A stretch of DNA of 41,003 nucleotides, taken from assembly GCA_902603925.1 (NCBI GenBank), contig CACKWQ010000008.1, positions 1-41,003 of the forward strand, in the 5' to 3' direction. Positions 34,294-41,003 of the stretch are shown one piece after another; positions within the stretch are counted from its first letter, which is position 1; each line of letters starts with the position of its first letter. A program made the position numbers and the translations under genes. The DNA is from an uncultured Pelagibacteraceae bacterium. Lineage in GTDB: Bacteria; Pseudomonadota; Alphaproteobacteria; Pelagibacterales; Pelagibacteraceae. A model generated the notes under the pieces. It saw nothing but the letters and a program-made list of their open reading frames with translations, was not told the DNA's origin and searched no databases.

Positions 34294-34527
34294 TTAGCTT
34301 GCTAAGAGATTTAATGCCTCATTTAACAATTTTTCAGAATTTGCATGATCACCATCCAAATGTGCTTTTTCACCCGCATCTCTTAACTTTTGAACTTTAG
34401 ACTTTAGATTATCATCGCTAATATCTTTTATTTTAGTGTCTAATTTGTTCCATAGCATTGGACATGATCCTGCGAAAGATGACGTGCTGAATAAAACCAA
34501 AAAGAATATTTGTAAGTATTTCTTCAT
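34294..34527 (-). CDS. Small secreted protein, 77 residues
   Basis: A short exported protein. The first 19 residues form a signal peptide (MKKYLQIFFLVLFSTSSFA) with likely cleavage before GSCPMLWNKLD. The mature ~58 residues are helical: DTKIKDISDDNLKSKVQKLR, then AGEKAHLDGDHANSEKLLNE. A C-P-x-x-x-x-x-L-D start followed by LRDAGEKAHLDGDH resembles small conserved periplasmic proteins in other proteobacteria whose role is unknown. It lies in front of bcp on the same strand. Confidence 0.7.
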   Translation of the reverse strand: MKKYLQIFFLVLFSTSSFAGSCPMLWNKLDTKIKDISDDNLKSKVQKLRDAGEKAHLDGDHANSEKLLNEALNLLAS

Positions 34528-34630
34528 ATCAGTATTGAATTTATAACTTTTTGAGATATTTAATAGGTCAACAATGTCACAAGTGTTAAAATATACTTAA
34601 AAAAAAATAATAAAATTTGTATTTTAAAAT

Positions 34631-35086
34631 ATGAGACGAAAATTTTTAAAAGTTTTGTTAAATTCATTTAGTATATTAATTATTTATCCATATACTTTAA
34701 TTTACGCAGCTACAAAAAAAATAATTAATAAAAATTTAACTGAAGAACAAAAAGAAATTTTATTTAATGAAGGTACTGAAAAACCATTCACTAGTGCACT
34801 ACTTCAAGAAAATAGAAAGGGTTTTTACCACTGTGCAAATTGTGGAAATAAATTGTTTAGCTCTGAGGCTAAATTTGATAGTGGGACTGGTTGGCCATCA
34901 TTTTCTGAAGCCTTACCCGGTGCTTTTAAAACAAAAATAGATTATGCATTTGGGATGAAAAGAACAGAATATCATTGTGCAAAATGTGGAGCTCATCACG
35001 GACATGTATTTAATGATGGACCATCTGAAACAGGTAAAAGATTTTGTAACAATGGTCTTTGCTTGATATTTAAACCATCAACATAA
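34631..35086 (+). CDS. msrB: Exported methionine-R-sulfoxide reductase B
   Basis: A 151-residue MsrB with an N-terminal export signal. MRRKFLK followed by a hydrophobic stretch to about residue 26 matches a twin-arginine (Tat) signal, so the enzyme probably works in the periplasm. The structural zinc is held by Cys68/Cys71 and Cys116/Cys119. The catalytic Cys139 is in KRFCNNGLCLIF, and Cys144 occupies a place where most homologues have Ser. DSGTGWPSF and GMKRTEYHC are canonical. It repairs oxidised methionine. A small secreted protein gene follows one base after its stop. Confidence 0.92.
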   Translation: MRRKFLKVLLNSFSILIIYPYTLIYAATKKIINKNLTEEQKEILFNEGTEKPFTSALLQENRKGFYHCANCGNKLFSSEAKFDSGTGWPSFSEALPGAFKTKIDYAFGMKRTEYHCAKCGAHHGHVFNDGPSETGKRFCNNGLCLIFKPST

Positions 35087-35087
35087 A

Positions 35088-35444
35088 ATGAGAAAAATCC
35101 TTATTATTTCTATTTTCATCTCTGTTATTCTTAATAGTTTGGTACTAGCAGAAAATTTAGAATGTGAAAACGAAAAGACTAACGAAACACTAAACATATT
35201 TTACGATTTTGAAAAAATAGAGATTGAGGGAAAGAAATTTACCAATATTTTTGTTTTTGGCAATGGTATGTCCGCTGAATATCTTGAATATAAAAGTCTC
35301 TTTTTGGGATTTGGCAAAACCTTAGATGAAAAGTGGGAAATAGATATTGAATTAAGAAATCCTAAATCAGTTGTTTTAACTAAGTTTAAATATTATGCAA
35401 ATGAGCCAAAAAAGATAAGTGAGAACAAATATTTGTGTAATTAA
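35088..35444 (+). CDS. Secreted protein of unknown function
   Basis: A 118-residue protein with a clear signal peptide (about 1-21, ending LVLA before ENLECENEK). The mature part is predicted mostly beta and has one cysteine near each end (Cys26 and Cys117), which might form a disulfide in the periplasm. I do not recognise a family. The start lies one base after the msrB stop, so the two are co-translated and it may share a periplasmic role. A copy of the hairpin repeat follows 8 bases after the stop. Confidence 0.65.
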   Translation: MRKILIISIFISVILNSLVLAENLECENEKTNETLNIFYDFEKIEIEGKKFTNIFVFGNGMSAEYLEYKSLFLGFGKTLDEKWEIDIELRNPKSVVLTKFKYYANEPKKISENKYLCN

Positions 35445-35454
35445 AATGATAAGG

Positions 35455-35468
35455 GGCGTTCTGTTGCC
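35455..35468 (+). repeat. Hairpin repeat, copy A
   Basis: The 14-base core GGCGTTCTGTTGCC is identical in three places (35455, 36126, 36411). In copy A it is flanked by G and C, so that GGGC and GCCC pair around the loop GTTCTGTT. It starts 10 bases after the stop of the secreted protein gene. Confidence 0.8.
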
Positions 35469-35608
35469 CGGCATTAGATACAAAATAGCATATTTACTTA
35501 CTTATTGAAACCACTTCATTGCAAACTTCATTGTCAGAATGACTTATTTTCTTTTTAGTTGGTTTTTTTGATCTAACACTTCGTTGTAAAATTGATTAAA
35601 ATTAATTT

Positions 35609-36121
35609 ATGAAAAAAAATATAGAATTTAAAAGATTTGTTAATAAAAAAGCAGATCCAGAAGAACTTAAAATTGTTAAATCATTATCTAAAAAATTTTT
35701 TCTTTATTTAAACAAAAAAGAAACAGTTGAAAAATTAAAGTCCTTTCACACTTTAGGCAATAGTAGTCAAAAAATTCAAGATGTATTTATAAGTCATTTA
35801 AAAGAATTAGGGTTTGAAAGTGAAAAGAAAGGTTTATTTAAAAATTATAATTCTCAACTCAGACCTGATTATTATAAAAAATTAAAAAAAAGTGGCATAA
35901 TTCTTGAAGTTGAAAGAGGCAAAACTTTAAAAAATAATATGGATTTGTTAGATGTTTGGAAGTGCCATATATGTAAAGAAGCGAACCATTTATTTTTAGT
36001 TATACCAAAAGATGTTAGTCATACTCCAAATTGTTTTAATTATAGTTCAAAAAGACTTGGACTTTTTTTTTTAAAAGAGAACTATATTAATATAGATAGT
36101 TTAACTATTTATGGATATTAA
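35609..36121 (+). CDS. Possible PD-(D/E)XK nuclease-like protein, orphan
   Basis: A 170-residue basic, soluble protein. The core QLRPDYYKKLKKSGIILEVE and RGKTLKNNMDLLDVWKCHIC has an acidic residue after Pro (RPD, Asp87), a strand, and E-x-E (Glu100, Glu102) with Lys105 close by. This is the order seen in PD-(D/E)XK nucleases such as restriction enzymes. A CHIC pair (119-122) follows. No methyltransferase gene is near, so a classical restriction-modification pair is not seen. It lies between repeat copies A and B; B starts 5 bases after its stop. The fold call is inference from motif order. Confidence 0.5.
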   Translation: MKKNIEFKRFVNKKADPEELKIVKSLSKKFFLYLNKKETVEKLKSFHTLGNSSQKIQDVFISHLKELGFESEKKGLFKNYNSQLRPDYYKKLKKSGIILEVERGKTLKNNMDLLDVWKCHICKEANHLFLVIPKDVSHTPNCFNYSSKRLGLFFLKENYINIDSLTIYGY

Positions 36122-36125
36122 AAGT

Positions 36126-36139
36126 GGCGTTCTGTTGCC
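36126..36139 (+). repeat. Hairpin repeat, copy B
   Basis: Identical 14-base core to copies A and C. The flanking bases are T and A, so the inner stem is TGGC/GCCA, a compensated change relative to copy A. The outer bases AGTG (36123-36126) can instead pair with CACT (36145-36148). Confidence 0.8.
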
Positions 36140-36152
36140 AGGTACACTTAAC

Positions 36153-36398
36153 CTACCATAATCCCAGATAATCAGAAGTTAACCACGCCGCAAAGTACAT
36201 AACAAGACACAGGGGCATCATAACAATAATATACATTATTATTTGAACTAAAAAATATGGGATTTTTAAACTCAAAAGTGCTTTTTCAAATTTTCCAATT
36301 AAATTGTCAGTCTTTTTATTTTTAGATAACAAATCAATTGCACCTATAAGCATAACTACGAATATTAAAAAACCTAAGATCGCTTTAAATGTTAACAT
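36153..36398 (-). CDS. Small two-helix membrane protein
   Basis: An 81-residue protein with two hydrophobic segments (about 4-24 and 48-75) separated by a basic loop (LSKNKKTDNLIGKFEKALLS). No family recognised. No clear ribosome site lies before ATG 36398. It sits between repeat copies B and C on the minus strand; copy C lies 9 bases upstream of its start codon. Its real status is likely but not certain. Confidence 0.5.
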   Translation of the reverse strand: MLTFKAILGFLIFVVMLIGAIDLLSKNKKTDNLIGKFEKALLSLKIPYFLVQIIMYIIVMMPLCLVMYFAAWLTSDYLGLW

Positions 36399-36410
36399 AT
36401 TTTTATAGGG

Positions 36411-36424
36411 GGCGTTCTGTTGCC
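36411..36424 (+). repeat. Hairpin repeat, copy C
   Basis: Identical 14-base core to copies A and B, followed by AGGT as in copy B. GGGG (36408-36411) can pair with CCCC (36430-36433); the matching positions in copy B are AGTG and CACT, so the outer pairing is preserved although the bases differ. Confidence 0.8.
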
Positions 36425-36447
36425 AGGTGCCCCAGACCCCATTGAGA

Positions 36448-36639
36448 TTATAATTTATTCGACCGTTTTCTTATATGTCCCAATACTTTTCCAGAGTTTT
36501 TTCCTGATTTAATAACGTATCCACTAGTACCATTACCATTTGTGTCTACTGTTTTAAAGTTTCGGAACAATAATTGATTTAGCCTAGCATTTTTTGAGCC
36601 TCGGCTAAACGAACTAAGAACTCTGTGCATTCTTTTCAT
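36448..36639 (-). CDS. Small basic protein, 63 residues
   Basis: A Lys/Arg/Ser-rich protein with no membrane segment: MKRMHRVLSSFSRGSKNARL, then a NFKTVDTNGNGTSG stretch and a KVLGHIRKRSNKL end. A strong ribosome site (AAGGAGAG) just before ATG 36639 supports translation. No known family. It lies upstream of repeat copy C on the minus strand. The leader on its transcript contains two small hairpins (36677-36693 and 36702-36718). Confidence 0.5.
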   Translation of the reverse strand: MKRMHRVLSSFSRGSKNARLNQLLFRNFKTVDTNGNGTSGYVIKSGKNSGKVLGHIRKRSNKL

Positions 36640-36676
36640 ACACTCTCCTTGTTTGTTTTCCCAAAACTCGCTTTTA

Positions 36677-36718
36677 ACCGATGCGAAATCGGTCTCTTTA
36701 TTACCATGAGATATGGTA
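36677..36718 (-). other. Tandem hairpins in the leader of the 63-residue gene
   Basis: ACCGAT/ATCGGT (36677-36682 with 36688-36693) and TACCAT/ATGGTA (36702-36707 with 36713-36718) each form a perfect 6-base stem with a 5-base loop. They lie 38 to 79 bases before the start codon of the minus-strand gene. The rest of the 205-base gap to the cupredoxin gene is AT-rich with nothing clear. Confidence 0.4.
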
Positions 36719-36844
36719 TCTTAACGATATATTTAAATTTTTTAATATTCAATTGAAATCTTATCAATAAATTAAACAAAATATTCAATAAAATGCGCTC
36801 TTTTTATCACTTCACTATATTTAAAATTTTAATAAATTTTAATT

Positions 36845-37342
36845 ATGAAAAAAATTATTTTATTTTTTTTATTTATACCTAATTTAGTTTTTGCCGGTTC
36901 AATGAAAATGATAGGCGAAAAGGGAAATTTATCAGAGGTTACTAAAGTAATTGAAATAAAAATGTATGACAACTTTTATGAACCAGATATTATAAACGTC
37001 AAAAAAGATGAAACAGTAAAATTTGTAGTTAAAAATCTTGGAGAATTAGTTCATGAATTTAATATAGCCACAAAAGAAATGCACATTAAACATCAACCTG
37101 AAATGTTAAAAATGGTTGGTATGGAAATACTTTTAGGAGACAGAATAGATATGAAAAAAATGAAGGAGGCTGCAAAAACTGATCATGCCATGGCCCATTC
37201 TCACTCAAACAGTGTTTTACTAGAACCAAAAGATAGTGCTGAACTAATATGGAAATTTACAACCAATGCAAAGCTTGAGGCTGCATGTAATGTACCAGGT
37301 CATTACCAAACTGGTATGATTGCAAAACTAAATATAAATTAA
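36845..37342 (+). CDS. Periplasmic cupredoxin-like copper protein
   Basis: A 165-residue exported protein. Signal peptide 1-17 (ending LVFA). The domain has the type I copper ligands His70 (LVHEFN), Cys148, His153 and Met158 in ACNVPGHYQTGM, the plastocyanin/azurin pattern. An insert with many Met and His residues (MHIKHQPEMLKM, HAMAHSHS at 79-121) could bind additional copper. It may act in electron transfer or periplasmic copper handling. It stands alone, convergent with the ABM-domain gene. Confidence 0.85.
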   Translation: MKKIILFFLFIPNLVFAGSMKMIGEKGNLSEVTKVIEIKMYDNFYEPDIINVKKDETVKFVVKNLGELVHEFNIATKEMHIKHQPEMLKMVGMEILLGDRIDMKKMKEAAKTDHAMAHSHSNSVLLEPKDSAELIWKFTTNAKLEAACNVPGHYQTGMIAKLNIN

Positions 37343-37343
37343 T

Positions 37344-37646
37344 TTATAAAACTTTTTCAAAACCTTCAAAATTTGGAGCTCCAATATATAAATCTTTATG
37401 TTGACCGGCATTTTTATGAGCAAGCCTAAAAGATTCAGATTTTGTCCAATTAATAAAATCCTCTTTTGAATTCCAAATACTATGCGAAGCAAATAAAGTG
37501 TGATCTTCTTTTTCTTCACCCTTTACTAAGTTGAAATTTTTAAAACCAGGAACATTTTCCAAAAATGAATCTCTATTTTTCCATACATTGACAAAATCAT
37601 TTTCTTTTCCTTTGACTATTTTAAATCTATTCATTGCTACAAACAT
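37344..37646 (-). CDS. Antibiotic biosynthesis monooxygenase (ABM) domain protein, heme-oxygenase-like
   Basis: A 100-residue single ABM/ferredoxin-like domain. The pattern MNRFKIVKGKENDFVNVWKN with VPGFKNFNLVKG and INWTKSESFRLAH matches the IsdG/HmoA branch of the family, in which a F..W..SE.F..AH segment holds the heme-contact His. A good ribosome site (GGAGG) precedes the start. Members cleave heme or act as small monooxygenases; either is possible. Iron release from heme would suit the iron-starved context, but no heme uptake genes are seen. Confidence 0.75.
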   Translation of the reverse strand: MFVAMNRFKIVKGKENDFVNVWKNRDSFLENVPGFKNFNLVKGEEKEDHTLFASHSIWNSKEDFINWTKSESFRLAHKNAGQHKDLYIGAPNFEGFEKVL

Positions 37647-37654
37647 TTTTCCTC

Positions 37655-37778
37655 CTATAGTTTACCTATTCCGAAAAAAGCACCCGCAATTATTATTAAC
37701 CAGATTATTCCCTTAATAAAAAAAAATGAGAAGCCGCCAATTAATAAATACTTTTTTAATTTTTTTTTTTAACATCAT
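37655..37778 (-). pseudogene. Small TM protein frame interrupted at an A11 tract
   Basis: On the minus strand, ATGATG at 37778-37773 is followed by a run of eleven A (37770-37760). With ten A the frame would read MMLKKKLKKYLLIGGFSFFF and a second hydrophobic part to a stop at 37655-37657, a 40-residue membrane protein. As given, the frame is shifted at once. It may be a real small gene with an assembly or slippage error; it may also be chance. The ABM gene starts 8 bases after its stop. Confidence 0.35.
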
Positions 37779-37818
37779 CAATAATTAACATTTATTTAAC
37801 TTTGTAAAATGCGATTTT

Positions 37819-38616
37819 TTAGTTCAATATTGTCATTGGATCTAGCCGTGTTTGAAACCAATTAACTCTAAAATCGAGATGTGGACCTGTAGATCTACCA
37901 GTAGAACCAACGGTTCCTATGATATCACCTTGATTAATTTCATCTCCAACATCAACAAGAACTTGTTCAAGATGGGAGTAAATTGTTGAAATACCATGGC
38001 CATGATCCATAATTATGGTACCGCCTGTGTAATATAAATCGTCTTCCGCCATGGTTACAACCCCTGAACCAGAAGATTTTATTTTTGTTCCTTTTTTTGC
38101 AGCTATATCTATTCCATAATGTGGCCATTTGGGTTTACCATTTAAAATTCTTTGACTACCGTAAACTCCAGTTACAATACCTTTCACAGGCATTATGAAT
38201 TGATTTTTAAAAAAAATTAAATCGGAATTAATTGCTCTTGCTATACCGATTTTTTTATTTTCCTCTTTAATTCTATTATAAACTTCTTCAGGAGGGGTTA
38301 CTTTTTTCTCATCTAGGCCATCAATCCGCTGAATTTGATATTTTCGTTTATAAATTCTTTTAACTACTTTGATTTTTTCATTATTTAGAATTTTAGTAAT
38401 AACAATATCTAACTTTCTATCTCTATCAATTCCAAAAACAAACGACCCATCCTTTGAAACTTTAATGCTTTTTTTATCAATAAGTATTTTTGATCCTGGC
38501 TCAGTTTTACCTACAATAAAATGACCCTGGATAAATTTTCCATTAAACTCGATTGCATAAGAATTTTGGATTAAAAAAAAAAATAATACTAAAGATTTGA
38601 TTATCTTGCTGTCCAT
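37819..38616 (-). CDS. M23 family (LytM-type) peptidase
   Basis: A 265-residue exported protein. Signal peptide 1-21. The C-terminal LytM domain shows HYGIDIAA (His166, Asp170), YSHL (His215) and GPHLDFR (His246). In most M23 enzymes the last motif is HxH; here the second His is Asp248, a variant seen in other proteobacteria, so zinc binding may differ. It probably cuts peptidoglycan cross-links or guides an amidase. The start overlaps the SDR gene by 16 bases. It ends the minus-strand operon GMC - TerC - SDR - M23. Confidence 0.88.
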   Translation of the reverse strand: MDSKIIKSLVLFFFLIQNSYAIEFNGKFIQGHFIVGKTEPGSKILIDKKSIKVSKDGSFVFGIDRDRKLDIVITKILNNEKIKVVKRIYKRKYQIQRIDGLDEKKVTPPEEVYNRIKEENKKIGIARAINSDLIFFKNQFIMPVKGIVTGVYGSQRILNGKPKWPHYGIDIAAKKGTKIKSSGSGVVTMAEDDLYYTGGTIIMDHGHGISTIYSHLEQVLVDVGDEINQGDIIGTVGSTGRSTGPHLDFRVNWFQTRLDPMTILN

Positions 38617-39368
38617 CCACCATCGACCAATAAAGATGTACCCGTAATCATCGACGCAGCATCAGATGCTAAAAAAACTACAGCGGAGGCTACATCCGAT
38701 AGTTCTGCAAATCTACCTAGAGGTATATTATTTAGTACTTCTTTTTTAAATTTTTTACTTTTAAAGAATTTACTTGTCATTGGTGTCACAACAAATGTGG
38801 GAGCTACAGTATTTACTCTAATATTATTTTTAGCAAGATCTATAGACATACTTTTTGTTAAACCTTCAATACCAAATTTAGTCATATTATATACACTTCT
38901 AATCGGTCCACCAACATGTCCCATTTGAGAGGACATATTAATTATAGATCCACCTACTTTATTTCTATTTTTAAGCTTTATCATTTTTATGGCGCATAAT
39001 TGCGCAAGATTGAATGTTGCAATTGAATTTAATTTTACAATATATTCCATATCTTTAGTTTTCACTTTAGTAAAATGTGATGGTATATTGTTTCCAGCGT
39101 TATTAACCAAAATATCGATTCTATTTAAACTATTAATTATTTTTTTTATTTCAGAGTAATTTGTTACATCACATGCAAAGCTTTTACATTTTACTTTAAA
39201 TTTTTTGATTATTTTTGATACGTTATTTAAATCTTTTTGTGTTCTACTTATTATAACTAGATTTACTCCTGCTTCTGCTAATGCAATAGCGCAAGCTTTT
39301 CCAAGGCCTTTACCCGCTCCCGTTACTACAGCTGTTTTATTTTTTAAGTTATATTTTTTTAAAAACAT
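38601..39368 (-). CDS. SDR family oxidoreductase
   Basis: A 255-residue classical short-chain dehydrogenase. TGAGKGLG (16-23) binds NAD(P), NNAGNN follows at 89-94, and the catalytic residues are Ser147, Tyr160 and Lys164 (YNMTK). The C-terminal LVDGGWTAR is standard. FabG-like in form but the substrate is unknown. It may act with the GMC oxidoreductase upstream, for example on a shared alcohol. It is one base after the terC gene and overlaps the M23 peptidase by 16 bases. Confidence 0.9.
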   Translation of the reverse strand: MFLKKYNLKNKTAVVTGAGKGLGKACAIALAEAGVNLVIISRTQKDLNNVSKIIKKFKVKCKSFACDVTNYSEIKKIINSLNRIDILVNNAGNNIPSHFTKVKTKDMEYIVKLNSIATFNLAQLCAIKMIKLKNRNKVGGSIINMSSQMGHVGGPIRSVYNMTKFGIEGLTKSMSIDLAKNNIRVNTVAPTFVVTPMTSKFFKSKKFKKEVLNNIPLGRFAELSDVASAVVFLASDAASMITGTSLLVDGGWTAR

Positions 39369-39369
39369 T

Positions 39370-39948
39370 TTATATGAATAGCTTTAAATCTGTATAAATC
39401 AAATCAATTGCTACTATTAATATTGCAAATAATCCAAGCCAAGCAATCCATTTATACTTTTTTATCCATTGCGATATTAGATTTGCAGCAACTGCCATCA
39501 AGGCTATAGATAAAACAAGACCAAAAATTAAAAGATAATAGTGATCTTTTGCTGCTCCTGCTACTGCCAAAACGTTATCTAAACTCATTGTAACATCTGC
39601 AATTATTATTGTAACAATTGCTCTAAAAAAACTTGTACTTTTTATTTTTGGCCCTTTTATTCCATCGGGCTTACTTCTTACGACATCAACATATAGTTTA
39701 TAACAAACATAAAGTAGCAACACTCCACCAATCAACCTTAAACCGGATATTTGTAATAAGTAGGCTGTAATTAATGTAAAAATTATTCTTAAAATAATTG
39801 CTGCACCAATCCCCCAAAATATTATTTTTTTTCTTTGATCAGACTGAAATTGAGACGCAACCATCCCAATAATAATTGCATTATCACCAGCCAGTACTAA
39901 ATCTAATAAAATTATTTGTATAAAAATTAAAATCTGTTCAGTTAACAT
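39370..39948 (-). CDS. TerC family integral membrane protein
   Basis: A 192-residue protein with six or seven helices. The motifs LVLAGDNAIIIGMV (helix 1) and DVTMSLDNVLAVAGAA hold acidic residues that may bind metal ions. It belongs to the short YjbE/TerC form. Relatives take part in manganese export and metal loading of exported proteins, but the specific function here is not shown. It overlaps the GMC gene by one base (TAATG). Confidence 0.88.
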   Translation of the reverse strand: MLTEQILIFIQIILLDLVLAGDNAIIIGMVASQFQSDQRKKIIFWGIGAAIILRIIFTLITAYLLQISGLRLIGGVLLLYVCYKLYVDVVRSKPDGIKGPKIKSTSFFRAIVTIIIADVTMSLDNVLAVAGAAKDHYYLLIFGLVLSIALMAVAANLISQWIKKYKWIAWLGLFAILIVAIDLIYTDLKLFI

Positions 39949-41003
39949 TAACTGTTCAATATCATATCAGCACCCTTTTCGGCAATCATAATGGTTGGAG
40001 CATTTGTATTCCCCGAAGTGATATTTGGCATAATTGAAGCATCTATAACTCTCAAACTATCAATTCCTTTTACTCTTAGATCATCAGAAACAACCGACTG
40101 ATCATCATTACCCATTTTACAGGTGCCAACAGGATGAAATATTGTTTGAGCAAAATGACTACAAGCCTTTACAATTTCCTCGCCATCCTGAATATGAAAA
40201 CCTGGTCTAAACTCCTCAGGTTCATATTTTTTAAATTCATCAGACTCCATTACAATTTTTCTTATTAATTTAATTCCATCTGCAGCAACTTTTCTATCTT
40301 CGTCTGTTGATAGATAATTCATTTTAATTTTTGGATAATCCCTCGAGTCTGCGCTTACAATATTTATTTCACCCCTACTTGTAGGTCTTATATTTGCGAC
40401 TGTTGGTGTAAAGGCATCAAAGTTGTGTAGATTTGCTCCTCCAAGTTTATCAGTACTAATAGGCTGAATATGAAACTGTAGGTTTGGTGTTTCTCTTTTT
40501 TCATCGCTTTTTGCAAAACCACATAGTTGGCTCGCACCCATTGTCATAGGACCTTTTCTTGCAAAAGCAAACTCTAGTCCGATCATAAGCCTACCAAAAA
40601 TACTATTAATTTTCTTGTTAAGTGTTTTTATATTTTTAACCTTATAAACAGGTCTAAACATCAAATGATCTTGAAGATTTTTTCCGACTCCTTTTAAATC
40701 CATTTCTATATTTATACCCAAATTTTTTAGTTTTGAAGCATCTCCGACCCCAGAGGTCTGTAATATTTGTGGACTCCCTATAGAGCCAGCACTTAAAATG
40801 ATTTCTTTGTTAGCTTTAGCTAATAATTCTTTATCTTTTTTAATATAACTAACACTAACGGCTTTGTTGTTTACAAAATTTATTTTTTGAACATGGCATT
40901 TTGTTTCAATCTTAAGATTTTTGTCATTTTTAATTGGATTTAAATATCCAACTGCCGCACTACATCTTAATCCATTCCTTTCTGTTACCTGAAAATAACC
41001 GCA
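39948..41003 (-). CDS. GMC family oxidoreductase (choline dehydrogenase-like), 5' end outside window
   Basis: The C-terminal 350 residues of a GMC flavoenzyme; the frame is open to the window edge and the start is beyond. IILSAGSIGSPQILQTSGVG is GMC signature 2. The substrate domain and FAD-binding end follow: HFAQTIFHPVGTCKMG with a likely catalytic His, then DASIMPNITSGNTNAPTIMI with the partner Asn. BetA (choline to betaine aldehyde) is a common member in marine bacteria, but other alcohols cannot be excluded. A reading from an internal TTG at 40721 would give only the last 257 residues. Confidence 0.88.
   Translation of the reverse strand, partial: CGYFQVTERNGLRCSAAVGYLNPIKNDKNLKIETKCHVQKINFVNNKAVSVSYIKKDKELLAKANKEIILSAGSIGSPQILQTSGVGDASKLKNLGINIEMDLKGVGKNLQDHLMFRPVYKVKNIKTLNKKINSIFGRLMIGLEFAFARKGPMTMGASQLCGFAKSDEKRETPNLQFHIQPISTDKLGGANLHNFDAFTPTVANIRPTSRGEINIVSADSRDYPKIKMNYLSTDEDRKVAADGIKLIRKIVMESDEFKKYEPEEFRPGFHIQDGEEIVKACSHFAQTIFHPVGTCKMGNDDQSVVSDDLRVKGIDSLRVIDASIMPNITSGNTNAPTIMIAEKGADMILNS

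Noticed and set aside
35500-35600. Minus-strand frame reading a basic 33-residue peptide (SKKPTKKKISHSD region) between repeat A and the nuclease-like gene
   Set aside because: No ATG, GTG or TTG start in frame and a stop directly upstream; could be a gene remnant but nothing supports expression.
35455-36433. Repeats as integron attC sites or a CRISPR array
   Set aside because: Spacing is irregular (about 671 and 285 bases), genes lie between copies, no integrase or cas genes, and the core does not match the paired attC boxes.
36448-36639. Phage or plasmid origin of the 63-residue basic protein
   Set aside because: No phage, integrase or replication gene nearby; composition alone is not evidence.

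Overview
The window is a compact, very AT-rich bacterial segment. Genes are packed tightly: many stop/start overlaps of 1-40 bases, almost no gap above 200 bases, and no IS element, tRNA, rRNA or CRISPR array that I can see. The gene content points to a free-living marine alphaproteobacterium of the SAR11 clade (Candidatus Pelagibacter or a close relative). The evidence is a thiamine-precursor symporter behind a TPP riboswitch, an aprM-aprB-aprA cluster, xsc and suyAB for organosulfonates, acuI, an iron(III) ABC system, and one large ammonium transporter. The assignment rests on gene content and composition, not on a database search.

Layout. 1-2400: end of etfA and a complete ETF-ubiquinone oxidoreductase, which carry dehydrogenase electrons to quinone. 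2396-3880 (minus): hisI, a 2OG-Fe(II) oxygenase-like gene and a DUF2237 gene. 3955-6474: folE, acuI (acryloyl-CoA reductase) and a LysR regulator. 6522-10548: iron(III) uptake operon (Fur-like palindrome, binding protein, a 57-residue Cys protein, hairpin, fused permease, ATPase). 10596-13690: TPP riboswitch plus thiV, rseP, HU. 13786-15135: amtB with a strong terminator. 15134-20639: mixed housekeeping (glycosyltransferase-like, rhodanese, ABA4-like, recX, cysQ, DUF3553, mnmA, a membrane protein and a 27-residue basic protein). 20716-25588: metC, an MFS gene broken by one extra T, then overlapping pabB-pabA-pabC for the folate precursor p-aminobenzoate. 25648-33822: the sulfur block. 33819-37778: redox and small-protein region with three copies of a short hairpin repeat. 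37819-41003 (minus): GMC oxidoreductase, TerC, SDR and M23 peptidase in overlapping order.

The most coherent system is the sulfur block. Xsc and SuyAB both cleave C3/C2 sulfonates and release sulfite. AprBA with its membrane partner AprM can oxidise sulfite with AMP to APS and pass electrons to the quinone pool. A TauE/SafE-type permease in the same operon can export sulfite or another sulfur oxyanion. Two undescribed small genes, encoding a 116-residue soluble protein and a 48-residue one-TM protein, sit between aprA and the exporter.

Other points of interest are short genes not obvious from long reading frames (57, 49, 57, 27 and 48 residues), the 14-base repeat family at 35455-36424 flanking a possible orphan nuclease and small hypothetical genes, and two homopolymer-associated frameshifts (T7 and A11) that may be sequence errors or real slippage sites.
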